In this document: piece by piece, positions 38,880 to 52,400 of the stretch
Layout: every line of letters begins with the position of its first letter
Position numbering within the stretch: the first letter of the stretch is position 1
Assembly: GCA_013076295.1 (NCBI GenBank)
Contig: RQOL01000531.1
Coordinates: forward strand, 2,914,001 to 2,978,000
DNA: 64,000 nt
Origin: Sanderia malayensis
Taxonomy: Eukaryota; Cnidaria; Scyphozoa; Semaeostomeae; Pelagiidae
Reading direction: 5' to 3'
Translations under genes and position numbers: made by a program
The notes under the pieces: model-generated
Databases searched by the model: none
Seen by the model: the letters and a program-made list of their open reading frames with translations, nothing else
What the model was told of the DNA's origin: nothing

Positions 38880-41551
38880 GATTCAAGTCTAAAGTGAGAT
38901 TTACAATTCTGCTACTTGCTGGCAAACATCCAAGCATGAGAACACACTTGCTGATGTTGCTCGACCATGAACTATGTTGCTCAGACTTTATGCTGATAAT
39001 CGATGACCATTGGTTGAATTCTGTTCCTTGAGGCTTGGGTATTAGTCTGTTATCTGATTGGTTACTTGTTGATCCTGGTAAATAACTTGCTTTGCATTTT
39101 GCTGTTTTTTAGCCCGCGAAGATGTTCAGTCTTGTCAAACTGTTATACTCGGTTGTCTGCGACAGCAACCTTATGGTTTACGATACATAATAAAGACATG
39201 CATTTGAATACTTAATTTTCCTTTCTTCAGTAAACTTCTAAATTTCCTGCTTCCTGACTTAAGCTCAGTTTGAAAAGCAATTGAAACCACTGTCTTCTTT
39301 CATTGTACGATTGTCAGTATAACGCCAACGGAAGTTGCTCAAGTTGCGAATATCGACCACAGTCATTGTGTTTAATATGGTCTAATAGAATACTTTGATG
39401 TCCAAACACACCAACCAAATTCCAACTCGATGAATTTTTACAGGAAAGCAATAATTGTCAATTAATGTACATCGTCCGAATTTATCACCCTTAATCCTTT
39501 ATTAAGCGTCTGTCCGGTCCGGTCAAGCTTAAACTGGTAAGAATTGTTTGTATGCATGTGTGTACATAGATGGGGTTGTTAGATACCTCAGTCAGTTGTT
39601 TGGACATGCTTTGGCACCATCTTGTTTATCAATAAACAAATAAGAAACGGAAACAGAATGCGAAAGAAGACATCTTTCATAAAATCAACACCATTATTGT
39701 GCTTTTTACATATACATTCATGCATGCATACATACATTTTTTTTGTTTGAGCAGGCCAGTTATTGGCAGCAATTCCTGCTGATATGAATTTTCTATCTAA
39801 AATCTATCTAAAAATCTAAAACACAGTTTTGACAATTAAATTGACAATTAAATTTGTGCAATAAAAAACGTTCTTCAATCAAAAACTTTTATTACTTAGT
39901 TGTTATAGTATATAATAGAGACACAGTTGCACTAAGAAAGAAAGTAACCATAGAGAATAGGTAGTTCTGGAAGACTGTAGCAGATATTACGTAAGTAGCT
40001 ATTAAGTAAATCAGGAATAACTGGGTCAATCAGAGTACTACATCAATATTTATAAATCATTGGTTGTTGAATATAACACTGAATTCCTTTGTCTTATTTG
40101 GTAGTGATATGCTAAGCTTGTAAAATATTTGGTCGTTCATTAGCTTGTTATTCGATTGGGGCACAACCAAACAGCTGTTGATCGCACAGTATAGAATTAG
40201 TAGAGTAAATAGGCATGAAATTAGAAGTGTCAGCACTACTTTCAAGTACAGTATAAGTTGATCATTATTATTGAAGTGAATTCATATATCGAATTATATG
40301 CCCCATCATCTCCTTTGTCTGCTCTTGTTTACGACATTAGCACGAGACTCTCGAACATCAAATTGAATCAATTGATAAATAATTGGTACTTGGAGTAATA
40401 CGGAAATCATTACATAAAACAGTTCAACACTCTCATGCTCTGTGACACACTCGTAAACTATTGATTGCTTGTATATAATCCAGTTATAATTGTTTTTGTT
40501 TATTTGTTGTTGTCATTTGATCACGACCTTTCATCAAATCAATATAGATGCTGCACCCTTTTGTCACACCTTGTACGTCACACGTTATGCGTGATATGCT
40601 ACAAATGTATCAACACCCATATAATTTTAATTGGCTCATACGTCATCAAAATTTCAGAAGTTGGCCAAAATATACCGATAGCATTTTCTATTGTGACACT
40701 TGTGTCGTTGCATTTTGCAGGTGTGATGATGCCATTATCATTTTGCAATGGAGCAACAGATAAGAATAGCATACTATCTATGACGTCATTGTTTGTGATC
40801 TGATTCTGATAAGGAAAGGTCTGATTGGATGAGGATGAGGTGAGTGGGTGGTGTTTTTATTCAAGTTGTTTAGCTTAAATTGGATGGATTAATAGTATAA
40901 TACACGAGTGACTCGCATATCCTTTTATATGATTTGGCTAATTGTCAACAAGCAGTCTGGGTCCAATTTTATTTCGATTCCAAATAAGACGCACCACTCG
41001 TACAAACTTGTCCAGTGTTTTCGTAAAATAGAGACACACATTGAAAACCAATCCATATTTCAAATAGTAAAACATTATTATGCTACACATTTTTACAATG
41101 CAGACATCATACACTATTCTAAATTCTTTGCATTATGATTAGAAAGCCGTTATTATGCTTCGGTGCTTTGCTTCGATCATTGCCTGAGTATGGCCAAACC
41201 AAACGTAAGAGGCTTAACATCAAACAATATAATTTGAGAGGTCATTTGTATAACTGGATCTGTGAAACTTCACGTGTATTGCAATGAAAGGTATTGTGGT
41301 ACGTATCGCAATGTAAGTTTATCTTTAAATTCAAAGTAGCTATTCAAACCGGTAAATTAATCATGGTCGCATACATACGAACAGCAAATCAAAAATGAAA
41401 CTGAATTGAATGATATCAGAGCAAATATCAATTACTTGTTTTGCCGGCTTCAGCTGCCATAAAAGACAACAAGCCTCCTTTTAAAGTCTTCTTGTCCTCC
41501 TTAATGTAAGTATTAACAAAGTTAAAAAAATCATTTCCAGAATTGAGTTAT
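38880..41551. other. Intergenic region upstream of AP-2 and downstream of the Ras-like gene
   Basis: About 2.7 kb with AP-2 promoter sequence expected in the first part. Open frames at 40057-40245 and 40465-40803 are hydrophobic but lack supporting splice or family evidence. Confidence 0.4.
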
Positions 41552-44117
41552 TTATCTTGCTTGCTTTGATTTTTCAAGGCCCTTTAGGATATATGAAAAT
41601 GTGTTACTACTTTTCTTTTTACCCGAAAGTCCTTCATCGTTTGCTTTTTTAACAATGATATGTTTGAGAACATCATTAAATACACGATTAGTTTCATGGT
41701 AGCCCTCTGCCACTGAAATTTCATAAAATGGGCAAGCATTTTTATCGGCAAAGCCCCTTCCTTCGTCTGAGCCAACTTCTCTGAAATGATGTAAATCCTT
41801 TTTGTTGCCAATTATGATACAAACAGCCGATGAATTTCTGGCCGAATCAATGAGTTGCTTCATTTTTTTAACTTCATCAAAGCTGTCCCTGCTTGTGATA
41901 GAAAACACAAGAATAAATGCATCCCCATTGGCTATATCTTCATCTCGTTTGCTGGGCTGACTCTAAAATGGAATTTTGTTATCAAGTGTAAAACAGTTTA
42001 TAGATGAACAGATAAAAAATACTACAATATATGTGTTGAATCGATGTGGTGAAGTCGGTCATACTTCTCCGGCTGTGTCTTTGATCTCAACAATAAGCGT
42101 GCTATTGCCAATCGTTATGTGTCTGCTATGAGTTGATTCTAAAAAAGACAGTCTGTATTGATGATGTCGATTAAAATTTTCACAATGATATGTGTGGATA
42201 TATATTCATATCCAATGTTGTTGCTAATATTGACGCTAATGTACTTAGTATGTCACCTGTTGTATCGTATTCACCAATGAATCTTCTCGTTAAAAATCGT
42301 ACCACCAGTGCTAAATTAATAAAAAAAACAACAATGCATTGCATCACACGTTTAGCCGGCATATTGATTTTATTCTTACGATGTGAGAAGCCGCACCACG
42401 AAGCTTAAAGATCTGGGAACTAGGGCCGAGGCCTCGTCGTCGTATTTCTTTTCATTACAAGTTGCTTTGCAGGCAGATATGAAAAATGTTTCAGATAAAG
42501 TATACATAATCTAAAGAGATTTTTGGGACATTGTTAATTCATATGCTGACAGTAGATTCATTTTAAAAGATTCGTTCGTCACTTATTGCAACATTTATTT
42601 CCTTTTCTTCACTTCGATTCTAGCATAATGGAGGTGTCATTGAGTGCAAACTGCTTGATTAAATGACTGATAAAATATTGATGTCACTGATAAGGCCAAG
42701 TTTGAATCAAAGAGTCATTATATTGTTGAAATTCTGCTTAAGCCACAAGCCAGCTTTTAGCCTCCCTATCAATGAGAGAAGAGACTGACCCAGTGATTAT
42801 GTTGACTTTCCAAAGGCCGTCGTGGTCAGTAACACGATTTCTTGTTTTCTTCATTCAGTATTGCTGTTGGCCAATATAATTTCATAATTTTTAAGATTCC
42901 AATTCCTTATGTGCATTCAAATGTAACTTTGAATACAATGGATTTTTCTTGATGACGTGCTTATAACAATTTCAACAATTAAAGCCTTTCAGTTTTTATT
43001 CGTAGGCTGGGATGAACGTTTCTCCAGTTTTCTTTTATTTGAACTCCAAAACAAATCCACAGCTTCCTATTTTCAATCACTGAATACGTGTTGTTTTTGT
43101 GTGAAAATATTTGTGCGGCAGGACACGATGAATGTGCTAGGAGACACTGCTTAACCACACCACCCTCTGCATCACCCGCGACACTAAGGCCCCGTTTACA
43201 CGAGACCGGTTCACTTTTGATCCGTATCAAAAGTGATACGGATAGGTTGCGTTTACACGGAGCCGCACTACTTGTGTTGCTGATGGGCTTTCCGTTTACA
43301 CAAGTGCGGATTTGCATGAAATAAAGGTGAAAAAAACGAAGTGAGGCTGAGAATCCAAACAAGAATATGCGCACAGCGCAAATTCTTGTAGACGGGTCAA
43401 AAGTAAGCCGGATTTGCTGTTTACACGAGACCGGATGACTTTGAAAACGTCTTGCTAGAAGGATCAGAATTGATCTGGCTATCCGTATCTATTTTGATGC
43501 GGATTGCTTGGTCTCGTGTAAACGGGAGGCGTATCCGTATCAATTTTGTTTCGGATTCAAATGGATCCGGCCTCGTGTAAACGGGGCCTAACGCTGCTCA
43601 CAAGCCTATGTTAAGCCAGTTTAGTTTGTATTGCTGTATTACGTGCTCTGTAGGCATTGTTTGCAAGATTAGTTGTTACGAGACTCCTTGGTTAAGGGTT
43701 AAGCCTATCCAGCTTAAGGTGGGAAATCGTGGTTTAGGCTTTGGTCGGCCCACTATATACTTACAATACAATTCACAAACCATTAATATGCTTCACAATG
43801 CATATACATAAAACCAAATACGTATATTGCATTGCATCATCAACCAACAATCCAACATCATCAAAGTAACTTAGACTGCTGTGTTTCTTATGCAATTACA
43901 TACATTACTAGGTGAATAATGGGCAGAATTTTTATGGGCATAGCTCATTTAATTGATCACTTTGATCACATTGATTTGATCACTACGTATTCTATAAGGA
44001 ACGGCATTTACCTGATTTATTCTATAAGAAACGGTATTTACCTGATTTTCCAACTCCTCCTTGTCCTAGCAACACAAGACGTATCGAAGGAAAGTTATTT
44101 CTTTGTCTTTTAGACAT
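41552..44117 (-). CDS. RERG/RASL-type small GTPase
   Basis: Four minus-strand exons, 44117-44042, 42310-42257, 42138-42065 and 41962-41552 (phases 1, 1, 0), give 204 aa. The G motifs are all visible: P-loop GQGGVGKS (residues 18-25), switch I YDTTGEST, G3 DTAGE, G4 GNKKD, and an ISVAEG segment at G5. G3 has Glu where classical Ras has Gln (DTAGQ), as in some atypical family members, which could alter GTP hydrolysis. The C-terminus ends KSKQAR with no CAAX box, as in RERG and RASL proteins, so it is probably not prenylated and may be cytosolic. Such proteins regulate growth signalling. The first intron is 1.7 kb and holds a MITE. Confidence 0.88.
43187..43589. mobile_element. Foldback MITE with AGGCCCCGTTTACACGAG ends
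   Basis: The 5' end AGGCCCCGTTTACACGAG and the 3' end CTCGTGTAAACGGGGCCT are perfect inverted copies, extended by CCGG after one mismatch. Inside, CGTTTACAC-type motifs recur several times in both directions and ATCCGTATCA/TGATACGGAT forms a small stem. It is 403 bp with no coding capacity, in the first intron of the Ras-like gene. The target duplication is unclear. Confidence 0.8.
43991..44050. repeat. 30-bp tandem duplication covering the exon 1 donor of the Ras-like gene
   Basis: Two copies of TCTATAAG(A/G)AACGG(T/C)ATTTACCTGATT, period 30 bp, duplicate the donor context AATCAG/GTAAAT. Use of the far copy would meet a stop codon. Confidence 0.85.
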
Positions 44118-47100
44118 TTTTTTATATTTCAATCAATTGCAGCTGTCAGACAAGGTAGCAATATTTCCAATGAACTCTGCTTCTGACAAATGAAATCAAG
44201 GAACCTTTTGTTGATTAAAATTCAGCCACCATTTGCTGTGCAAAGCCTTCTCATGCAGCAAGTTAATGTTCTTTAATTCTGATGTTATTGATAATTACTA
44301 CGCACACCTAAAAGAAAATAAAATCTTAATCTCGATTGTTTCAAGCCGGTTTTTCAAGTTTACAACATGCAATGCTTGTGGAGAAATAACCGCGTTCAGG
44401 GGATTTGATAATAGTTTAAAACACAGGAATGGTTGAGGCAATGTTTTTATTTTCCAATTAATTTCTCTGTCTGACAGTACAGTTTACTGAGTAAAGGAAA
44501 TAATGCATCATTTATTCACAACAGTCAGGACCAATATTACAGCAAGCATTGTTTTATTTGTCGAAGGACTATATGTACACATTGGTACTACAACCTTGTG
44601 TGAATCGAATTGCAATGTTTACATGCTAACAAACTGTTTGCGATGCAAAGCTTATTTTGAATTAGCAATACTTGCCACTTTAATAACATTGTATAGCCTC
44701 TTTATCTTCTTTATGCACTTGGTAATTATCAATGTGTAAATATTAATCGATTAGCATTCAGCCAGAAATATTCAATTTAACTGTTTATGGGAAATATTGA
44801 AGCCAACATTCCTACCATATGCTGAGTTGTAGAATGACGATTGTGCGATTACTATCTGACCTCAAAGTGGGTTGCATGAACAGCTCATGAGAAATTGTAA
44901 ATGCATTTCTCAAATGACAAATGCTAATCTTATCCAACACAATCTTATTAATTTCGTGCGCTGTTGCCCATTATGCTATTTAACTGTTCATTTCAATAAT
45001 CACATCTAATAATTTGCTGCAAACAAAGTGAGTGGTGCAACTGGCGATTTCTTTCAGTTGAATATGTTTTCTTCACTCGTGCGGTGGTTTTCTTAGATGT
45101 TTTTTGTCTTCAATCATTTTATTGCATTTAAATTGAATAGAAAAATAGTATAATGCATTTATAATACACTCATAATGCATCACAGCTGGGTGTGAGAGTC
45201 TTCCCATGATCACATCAAAAGTCTTTGTTTTTCAAAGCTCTCTCTAATCATCTATTGGAGTTTAAGCAAATTCTATGACTATTATGCCAACAACTTTGGT
45301 CTCACCTGAAATGATCCATTCTCTATTTACAGGGGAGCTGGCTTTAAGTCCAAATTAGTATACATACTCTTATCAAATAAATAGCATTGCTCATAACTTC
45401 CAAACTGTAAATCAATCCATTTCATTTTTGGTCTTAGGGCCATCTAATGTTACATATTGAAATTCAAAGGGAGGGAGCTATGATTCGCACTTATCTCTCA
45501 TTTTACAATACCACTAACTTATCATATGTCCTTTAAGTTGTTGCAATTCATTAACCATAGCAAACTACAAAAGGAACTTACCCGAAAAGTTTGCGATTCA
45601 ACCAAAAGTCTTCTCTCCTTCTCCTCGAAGACAACACGATAAATTGAATATGAAAATATGTTGATTTTTGTTCATCACGCTTTATGCTGTTTTATTAAAT
45701 TCCTCACAATATCTCTCGTATCGAATCAAGTGTGCATGTTTTATGCAAATGTTTACCCAAGAGATTCTATGCCGTATCGAGTTTTGAGTACATGACATTC
45801 CTTATCAAGTCAGCTCAAATTCTCTCTTCGTGTCCAATCTGTAATGACCGCGATGAGAAATAAACCTCATTCAAAGATGCATTCTCATTTCTTTGCTGTC
45901 TATAGAATGCTTGAATACTGAAATTACTTTATATTATTTAATTTAATTACCATCACATAAAATCAGTTTTCAAATTTTTTCGTCAATATATTTGTTTTAT
46001 TTCAATTGCATTTCAAGCAACGTTCGTTACGGTGGTTAGCAAGGCGAAATGAGTACAATATTTAGTCTTGGGTTTCGCATTATTGGTCATTGATTCTCTC
46101 TCCAAGTGTAGTGTTTACAATATCTACATATAAGTTTATTTATTTCTTCCTGTCTGTATGATTACATATCAGAAACAGCGAATTAAATGTTCTGTTTTTT
46201 GTCAATAAGCTTCAAAATGGCAATGTCAAGCGATTGAGGGTTTTCTGGATTTTATTTCTGGAATATTTTCAGACTTGACAAGTTCAGGACAAGTCACGAA
46301 CAACCATCTTGAATTAAAGCTATTCCTTTGAAAAGACCCTTTGTCTTTACTATTGTTTTATATTTGATTATCGAGAATTTATTTCTTTGCAGATGAAAGA
46401 AAGAAAGAAAGATTTGACTGCCTTGTGGACGTTCCTGCAATTAAGGTAATGCTATGCCAGTCAGTTGTATAATGTGACAAATGATATATGACTATTTAAA
46501 GCTGGCTTGTTTTCAATTGCAAAATATAAGCCTTGGCAACAAATGCTTATAAGATGAATAAAATATTATATAATGTTCAAGACTGTATATGTTTAGAACA
46601 GGGTACACAACTATTTTTAAACTCTTCAAGAGAGGCCAAGATTCCATTTTTCTCCTTTCTTATGACGCGACGTACATAGTTAAAGGTGCAAATATTTTCG
46701 TAAAGAACGATTATTGCCGAAATGTCCGTGACATTTTGCTTTGAGATACATTCATACCTTAGGCAACACGCAACATTATTTGCATGTGACAAGAACTTAA
46801 TTTATAATGTTTCATAGAACATTACTTTGGATAAACCTACCTTCATTTGTTATTGTATGACTTGAAATATTCTTCCTTGAAATATCCTACAATATTCAAC
46901 AGTCGCATTTTCCCAAGATGAGTGGCTTAAAAACTCAGATTTGTTCGCACCATGATTTACATTTTACATGTTTCAAACTGCTCTTTTATGTAATCTAGTT
47001 TCTGTAGATTCATTCATAGTTTAATAAAGGATTCGTGCTTAGGTTTTCAAAATAGAACCTTTTAAAGCGGTTTTCTGTTTAGATTGTGGTTAAAATATGG

Positions 47101-48295
47101 GTTAGCCGCTGTGGAAAGAAACTATTTAGACGATAGCAGTTTTATTTGTAACAAGCCGCACCACCGAAGTTCGTCAATATTTTTTTTGGATGAATTTATG
47201 ATATAACTGATAAAGATTTATTATCAATATTGATTTTAATCTCTTGCCGACCAATATGTAAAAAGGATTGCGAAGTTATTATGGATATCGAAATCGTTTT
47301 AACTGATGATTATTGGATCTGGCTTGGTGGCGAATCTTACTGAAATCGAGGCTGGCAGGTGCAATTCAAGTGTAACAGAAGTGTATTTTGATGGTAGCTA
47401 AGTCACAGAACACGTTAAAGGACCCTGGTTGTGCTATTCACAATCTGCTGACATTGACAACATGTTTAGCGATTATTGTCAATACGAGAACACAGCGATT
47501 AATTTTCATTGTCAATTAATCTGATTATGGTATTTTTCAGTAAATCAGTTAACCCTTTTGACCCAATGAGCACATTGTTAGGAGATCTTTTGAAGCATTA
47601 ATTGTGCTCCATTCCATTAAATACTAACACCGAGCTACAACGTCCAACGTAGGACTTATTTATGAAAGAGATCACCAACCAACAGATTGTAGGTTCGAGT
47701 CCTAAGCTTCTTTCGCACATACCATGACACACTTCACCTATTGCAAAGAATAAATTGACTTCATGTATGTAAACAATAGGTCCAGAAATATGATTCGAAA
47801 ATGTGATGTAAAACCAATAATCAGGACTAAGGCACCGAGCAATTGATTAAAAAGATATGTTTTGAAATAATTGCCTGCAAAAAAGTATGGAGAGTGGTAG
47901 AGACAAAAGCTTCATGTGTGCAATAGTCTCTGTCTTTTCAGGCACATGACACGGCTGTCATAATATACAAATCTAATACTTTAACTTTCTTTGAACAAGC
48001 ATAACTTGTTTTTTAATGTCAATCAATTGCATTCATGGAAATGCAACAATGAACCGTGCTTGGTGTTTCAATGTTTCTCCAAAACTTTAAAAACATAATA
48101 TCAACGGGTGAAGGATAAGTATATGTCTGGTGCGTTGATTCCTTTGACCTTATGCTATTCCCTTCTGCTAGGAAGCGCTGCTGTAGACTAACGGTAACTT
48201 ACCTGCACACTAACCTCGAGACCACGGGTTCAAAACCTGATGAGACCATTTACTTTGTGTTTTAATCAATTTGTAATCTAAATTCCCGTCGGTGT
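44118..48295. other. Gene-poor intergenic region
   Basis: About 4.2 kb, AT-rich. One isolated exon-like segment lies at 46393-46445 (plus). tRNA-like remnants lie at about 47665-47705 (GGTTCGAGTCC B box) and 48178-48245 (TAGACTAACGGTAA and GGGTTCAAAACC). No gene could be built. Confidence 0.45.
48178..48245 (+). repeat. Decayed tRNA-like element (possible SINE head)
   Basis: A degraded A box (TAGACTAACGG) and B box (GGTTCAAAACC) lie about 37 bp apart. Both deviate from consensus, so it is unlikely to be a functional tRNA. It sits directly upstream of composite array 2. Confidence 0.4.
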
Positions 48296-49215
48296 ATCGG
48301 TTACGATCGGGGTTTAGGGTTAATGTTAGGGCTAGGGTTGGGGCTAGAGTGCCCTAAAGGTGGGTGTGTATGCGCAGTGCCATATATAGGCTACTGCGCA
48401 GGATTATGCATGACGTAATACTACTGACACTGTATGGTGTAGCAGTTGGGATTAGGTTTGGGGTTAAGGTTGGGGTCAGGGTTAGGGTTAGGGTTAGGGT
48501 TAGGGTTACGTCATGCGGAGGAGAAAGGTGGTCAGTATGCGCATTAGCATATATATAGGTACTGTGCAGGTGCATATGTGATGTGACGTGACGCTGGTTG
48601 ATGCATTGGCTTTAGGTTAGGGTTAGGGTTAGGGTTAGGGTTAGGGTTAGGGTTAGGGTTAGGGTTACGTCATGCGGAGGAGAAAGGTGGTCAGTATGCG
48701 CATTAGCATATATATAGGTACTGCGCAGGAGCATGTGTTATGTGACGTGACGCTGGTTGATGCATTGGGTTTAGGTTTAAGGTTGGGGTTAGGGTTAGGG
48801 TTAGGGTTAGGTCATGCGGAGGAGAAAGGTGGTCAGCATGCGCAGTAGCATATATATAGGTACTGCGCAGGAGCATAAGTGACGTGACGCTGGAGGATGC
48901 CTTAGGGTTAGGGTTAGGGCTAGGATTAGGGTTACGTCATGCGGAAGAGAAAGGTGGTCAGTATGCGTAGTAGCATGTATATAAGTACTGCGCAGGAGCA
49001 TAAGTGACGTGACGCTGGATGATGTCTTAGGGTTAGGGTTAGGGCTAGGGTTAGAGTGCCCTAAGGGTGGGCGTGTATGCGCAGTGCTATATGTGGGCTA
49101 CTGCGCAGGTGTATGCATGACGTAATACTACTGACAGTGTCTGGTGTATCAGTTAGGAGTAGGGTTGGGGTTAGGGTTAGGGTTAGAGTGCCCTAAAGGT
49201 GGGCGTGTATGCCCT
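48296..49215. repeat. Composite array 2: TTAGGG repeats with two related unit types
   Basis: Unit type A (TGCGGAGGAGAAAGGTGGTC) starts at 48514, 48673, 48815 and 48941. Unit type B (GCCCTAAAGGTGGG...) starts near 48352, 49058 and, truncated, 49189. All carry ATGCGCA...ACTG(C/T)GCAGG and are joined by (TTAGGG)n on the plus strand. Type A is the same family as the array at 2985-3810. Confidence 0.93.
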
Positions 49216-49479
49216 TGCAGGAGTCCCTATTGAGTGCAAGAACAACTTTTGTTCGAAGTTGTCCAATTAACGTATCATAGGGACGCAATGCAGTGAGTCT
49301 AAATTTGAATGTCGCGCTGCGATCATACATGAAGTCTCCTCACTCCTCCTCGCTCCTCGTCAGTTGTTCAATGGTTCTGAAGTGTCTTGCTGATGCCGAA
49401 TTTCTTTTATCCTCAAGAGTTTTGTTTATTTTCCAGTATCGTCACATTAAAGGGGAATTTCATTACTTAACTTTTAACT
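49216..49479 (+). promoter_or_regulatory. PUF60 upstream region
   Basis: About 260 bp between array 2 and the PUF60 start codon; it must hold the promoter and 5' UTR. No TATA box is evident. Confidence 0.35.
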
Positions 49480-52400
49480 ATGGATTCTGATCAAAATATA
49501 GTAAGTTTGATTACTCTGTTCACATGTTGATTCAGCATCTACTTTGCCAGGTCCCATTGTTTTGTCCTATTCCTGCTTTGCTTTCGCGTTCGTGCCTCGC
49601 GGCTGAGCTTTTCCCAAGATGATGAATATTTTGAGATAATTTCAAAGGATGGTGGCATTACAGCAACTAGGTGTATGCGTGTCAATTACGAAATTTCAAT
49701 AGAATTTTAATTTACAAGATTTTTATTTAGCATTTTGTTTTTTGATGACTTTTAGCCCACTGCTGATGCTGATGCGAACCACGAGGAGAGTACAAACACA
49801 ATGGAAGATTCATCAAAAAAGAAACGTCGTAGTATGTTTGATGTTGGACCACAAGGTAGAAGTACACCCGTTTTGTTTGCCACATATATAATATCTTGAT
49901 TTTGTTACTATATATTCAAACAAAGCTTGGAGGACCACGCGTTCAAGTAATTCACTGAATATGCCAATTGACGAAACAATAATATAGTTTCATACAGTCA
50001 TATACTGCTGTGTACTGACAAGATTGAAAGACATATCTAACAGGCAAAACCATCTCTTTTTTGTCTTTTTGAATGGAAGGTGCATAAAAGTGACAGCAAC
50101 ATCAGAAGCCTTTCAAGAAGAAAATGGTGTTTAACAGCTCAAGCAGCACTGAATTCTTTCTATTGTCTATTTCTTGTCAAATTCACTGTCAACATTTTAT
50201 TGCAGATCATGTGTTACTATCTACAACAAGACACAAGCTGCAAACTGCAAACTAGATTCCACATAAAATCTCCAATAAAGCATCTTTTTCATTAGTATTT
50301 GAAAATGCTCCCATAAGGCTGCTTAACTGTATAATGCTCTCTTTCTCATAGACGGAGTAAATGTTTGAGAATTTGATTTCTTAATAAAGGACATCATTGT
50401 GGGAATGTGTGTTAAGAAAGAAGTTCATCACCATTAAGCAATTTATTTTGCTCCCTTTTCCAATAGTCTTGTGTGACCAAAATTGGCTATTTTTATTACA
50501 GCATGTTGTGATATGTTTAATTTTTCTTTATGTCTCTAAGAAGCTCACCGTTTGTGATTTCAATCAGTAACATATTGTGAAAATGGTCGTCCACGAAATG
50601 AATGTTATCTCTTGGGTAACCATTCTGCCTGTTGATAATCAATACGCTTGCTGTCTCGTATTAATCTAATCTTCTGTGATCTAATATGATCAATGTTTGT
50701 TATCAAGGTCAAATAAACAGAAGAATAGAGGATGATCTTCCAGCAACTGATGATCCAAGTGGACAACTTATTGCTGGTCCTGGTGCTGGTGGGTTACAAC
50801 CACGTCCTTCTGAAGCCAAAAGAGCTCTGCCCAAAATCACTCGACCTCAAGAAGAAGCTCTTGCTAAGGCAAAACGATACGCCATGGAACAATCTGTTCA
50901 GCATGTAAGAGTGTCTTCAATTTATATTGTTATGTTAGCTTGTAAAATAATAGCAATAAACCATTCTTATATAACAATATGCATACATGTAATATATGAC
51001 AACAGAAAAAATGGTAATTGAAGGAATTTAATATTTGCCAAGTTCCATATTAAATATGTTTTCAAATATTTTATCAGGTTCTGAACAAGCAAAAGGTTGT
51101 ACAAGTAGAACAGATGACAACACTTCAAACAACAGCTCAAAGACAAAGAGCATTGGCCCTTATGTGCCGGTAAGATTAGTTTTATTCTATTTGAACAATT
51201 AATATTGTTTTTTTAATTAGTTTTAATCTTTTTTAACAGCATTTTCCGTATTTTAGTTATAGTGACCAATGCATGATAAGAATTTTTTGCCTGGGGTTGG
51301 GTTGGGGTTTAATCTAGGGTGAGGGGTTAAAGCTGAAAGGTTTGGGTTTTGTATGAGATGACAGTTTTTATGCTTCAAACCTATTTAGGATCTATGTTGG
51401 AAGTATCAACTTTGAATTAAAAGAAGACAGTATACGGTCTACATTTATCCCATTTGGCCCAATAAAGAAGATTGATATGTCGTGGGATCCATCCACAATG
51501 AAGCACAAGGTACATATTGAGCCTGCTTGAATATTTCATTTATGAAGAACAAAATGGCTGTGTCTTTAGTTATGGTCGTCTTTTACATTTTTAAATTCAT
51601 TCAACATTTTTGTTTTCCATTCTTAAATTCATTCAGCATTTTAGTTTTCATTTATGAAGTGCCAACCATTAGTGTTTATAAGTATAAAGTATAAGTGTGA
51701 GTTCTTTCCTTGTAAATAGGGATTTGCTTTTGTTGAGTACGAGCTTGCTGAGGCTGCACAGTTAGCTTTAGAACAAATGAATGGAGCCTTAATAGGTGGA
51801 CGAAATGCAAAGGTTTGTTGAAATTAATACAACTTTCCTTCTACTTGATAAGTAATTATTTAAATGTAATCTTATACCAAGAGTTGTTGAAATTTCATTA
51901 TTTCTGCAGGTTGGTAGACCAAGTAACGTGCCACAAGCAGCACCATGGATTGAACAAATATTGGAAGAAGCTCGCCAATATGCTAGGATCTATATATCTT
52001 CTGTCCATCCTGATCTAACTGAAAATGATATCAAAAGGTTTGTAAGAAGATTTTGCTTTGAACATTGATGTCCAGACCTCAGGTACTCTATAGAGGAAAT
52101 ATTAAAATTGGATACAGCAACATGTAAAAGTGTGTTTCCTTTTGTCAGTGTTTTTGAAGCATTTGGAAAAGTTCAAGATTGCAGTTTGTCACCAGATAGT
52201 GTTACGGGGAAGCATAAAGGATATGGTTTTATAGAATATGAAACACAACAGTCTGCAAATGATGCAATTGCTTCAATGAATCTGTTTGATCTTGGTGGCC
52301 AATATTTGAGAGTTGGCAGAGTGAGTGATTGATATTCTTAATCTTAATTGAAACATTTCACACTTATTTGCTAGCAACATTATCAAGTTATATTGTGTTG

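Noticed and set aside
40465..40803. 112-aa hydrophobic plus-strand frame
   Set aside because: It opens on TTG and has no homology signal; hydrophobic content is expected from T-rich DNA.
44503..44739. 78-aa ATG frame with hydrophobic ends
   Set aside because: Isolated, no promoter, no conserved motif; compatible with chance in AT-rich DNA.
47665..47705. Functional tRNA gene
   Set aside because: A B-box-like GGTTCGAGTCC is present, but no cloverleaf with a D arm and anticodon arm can be formed.
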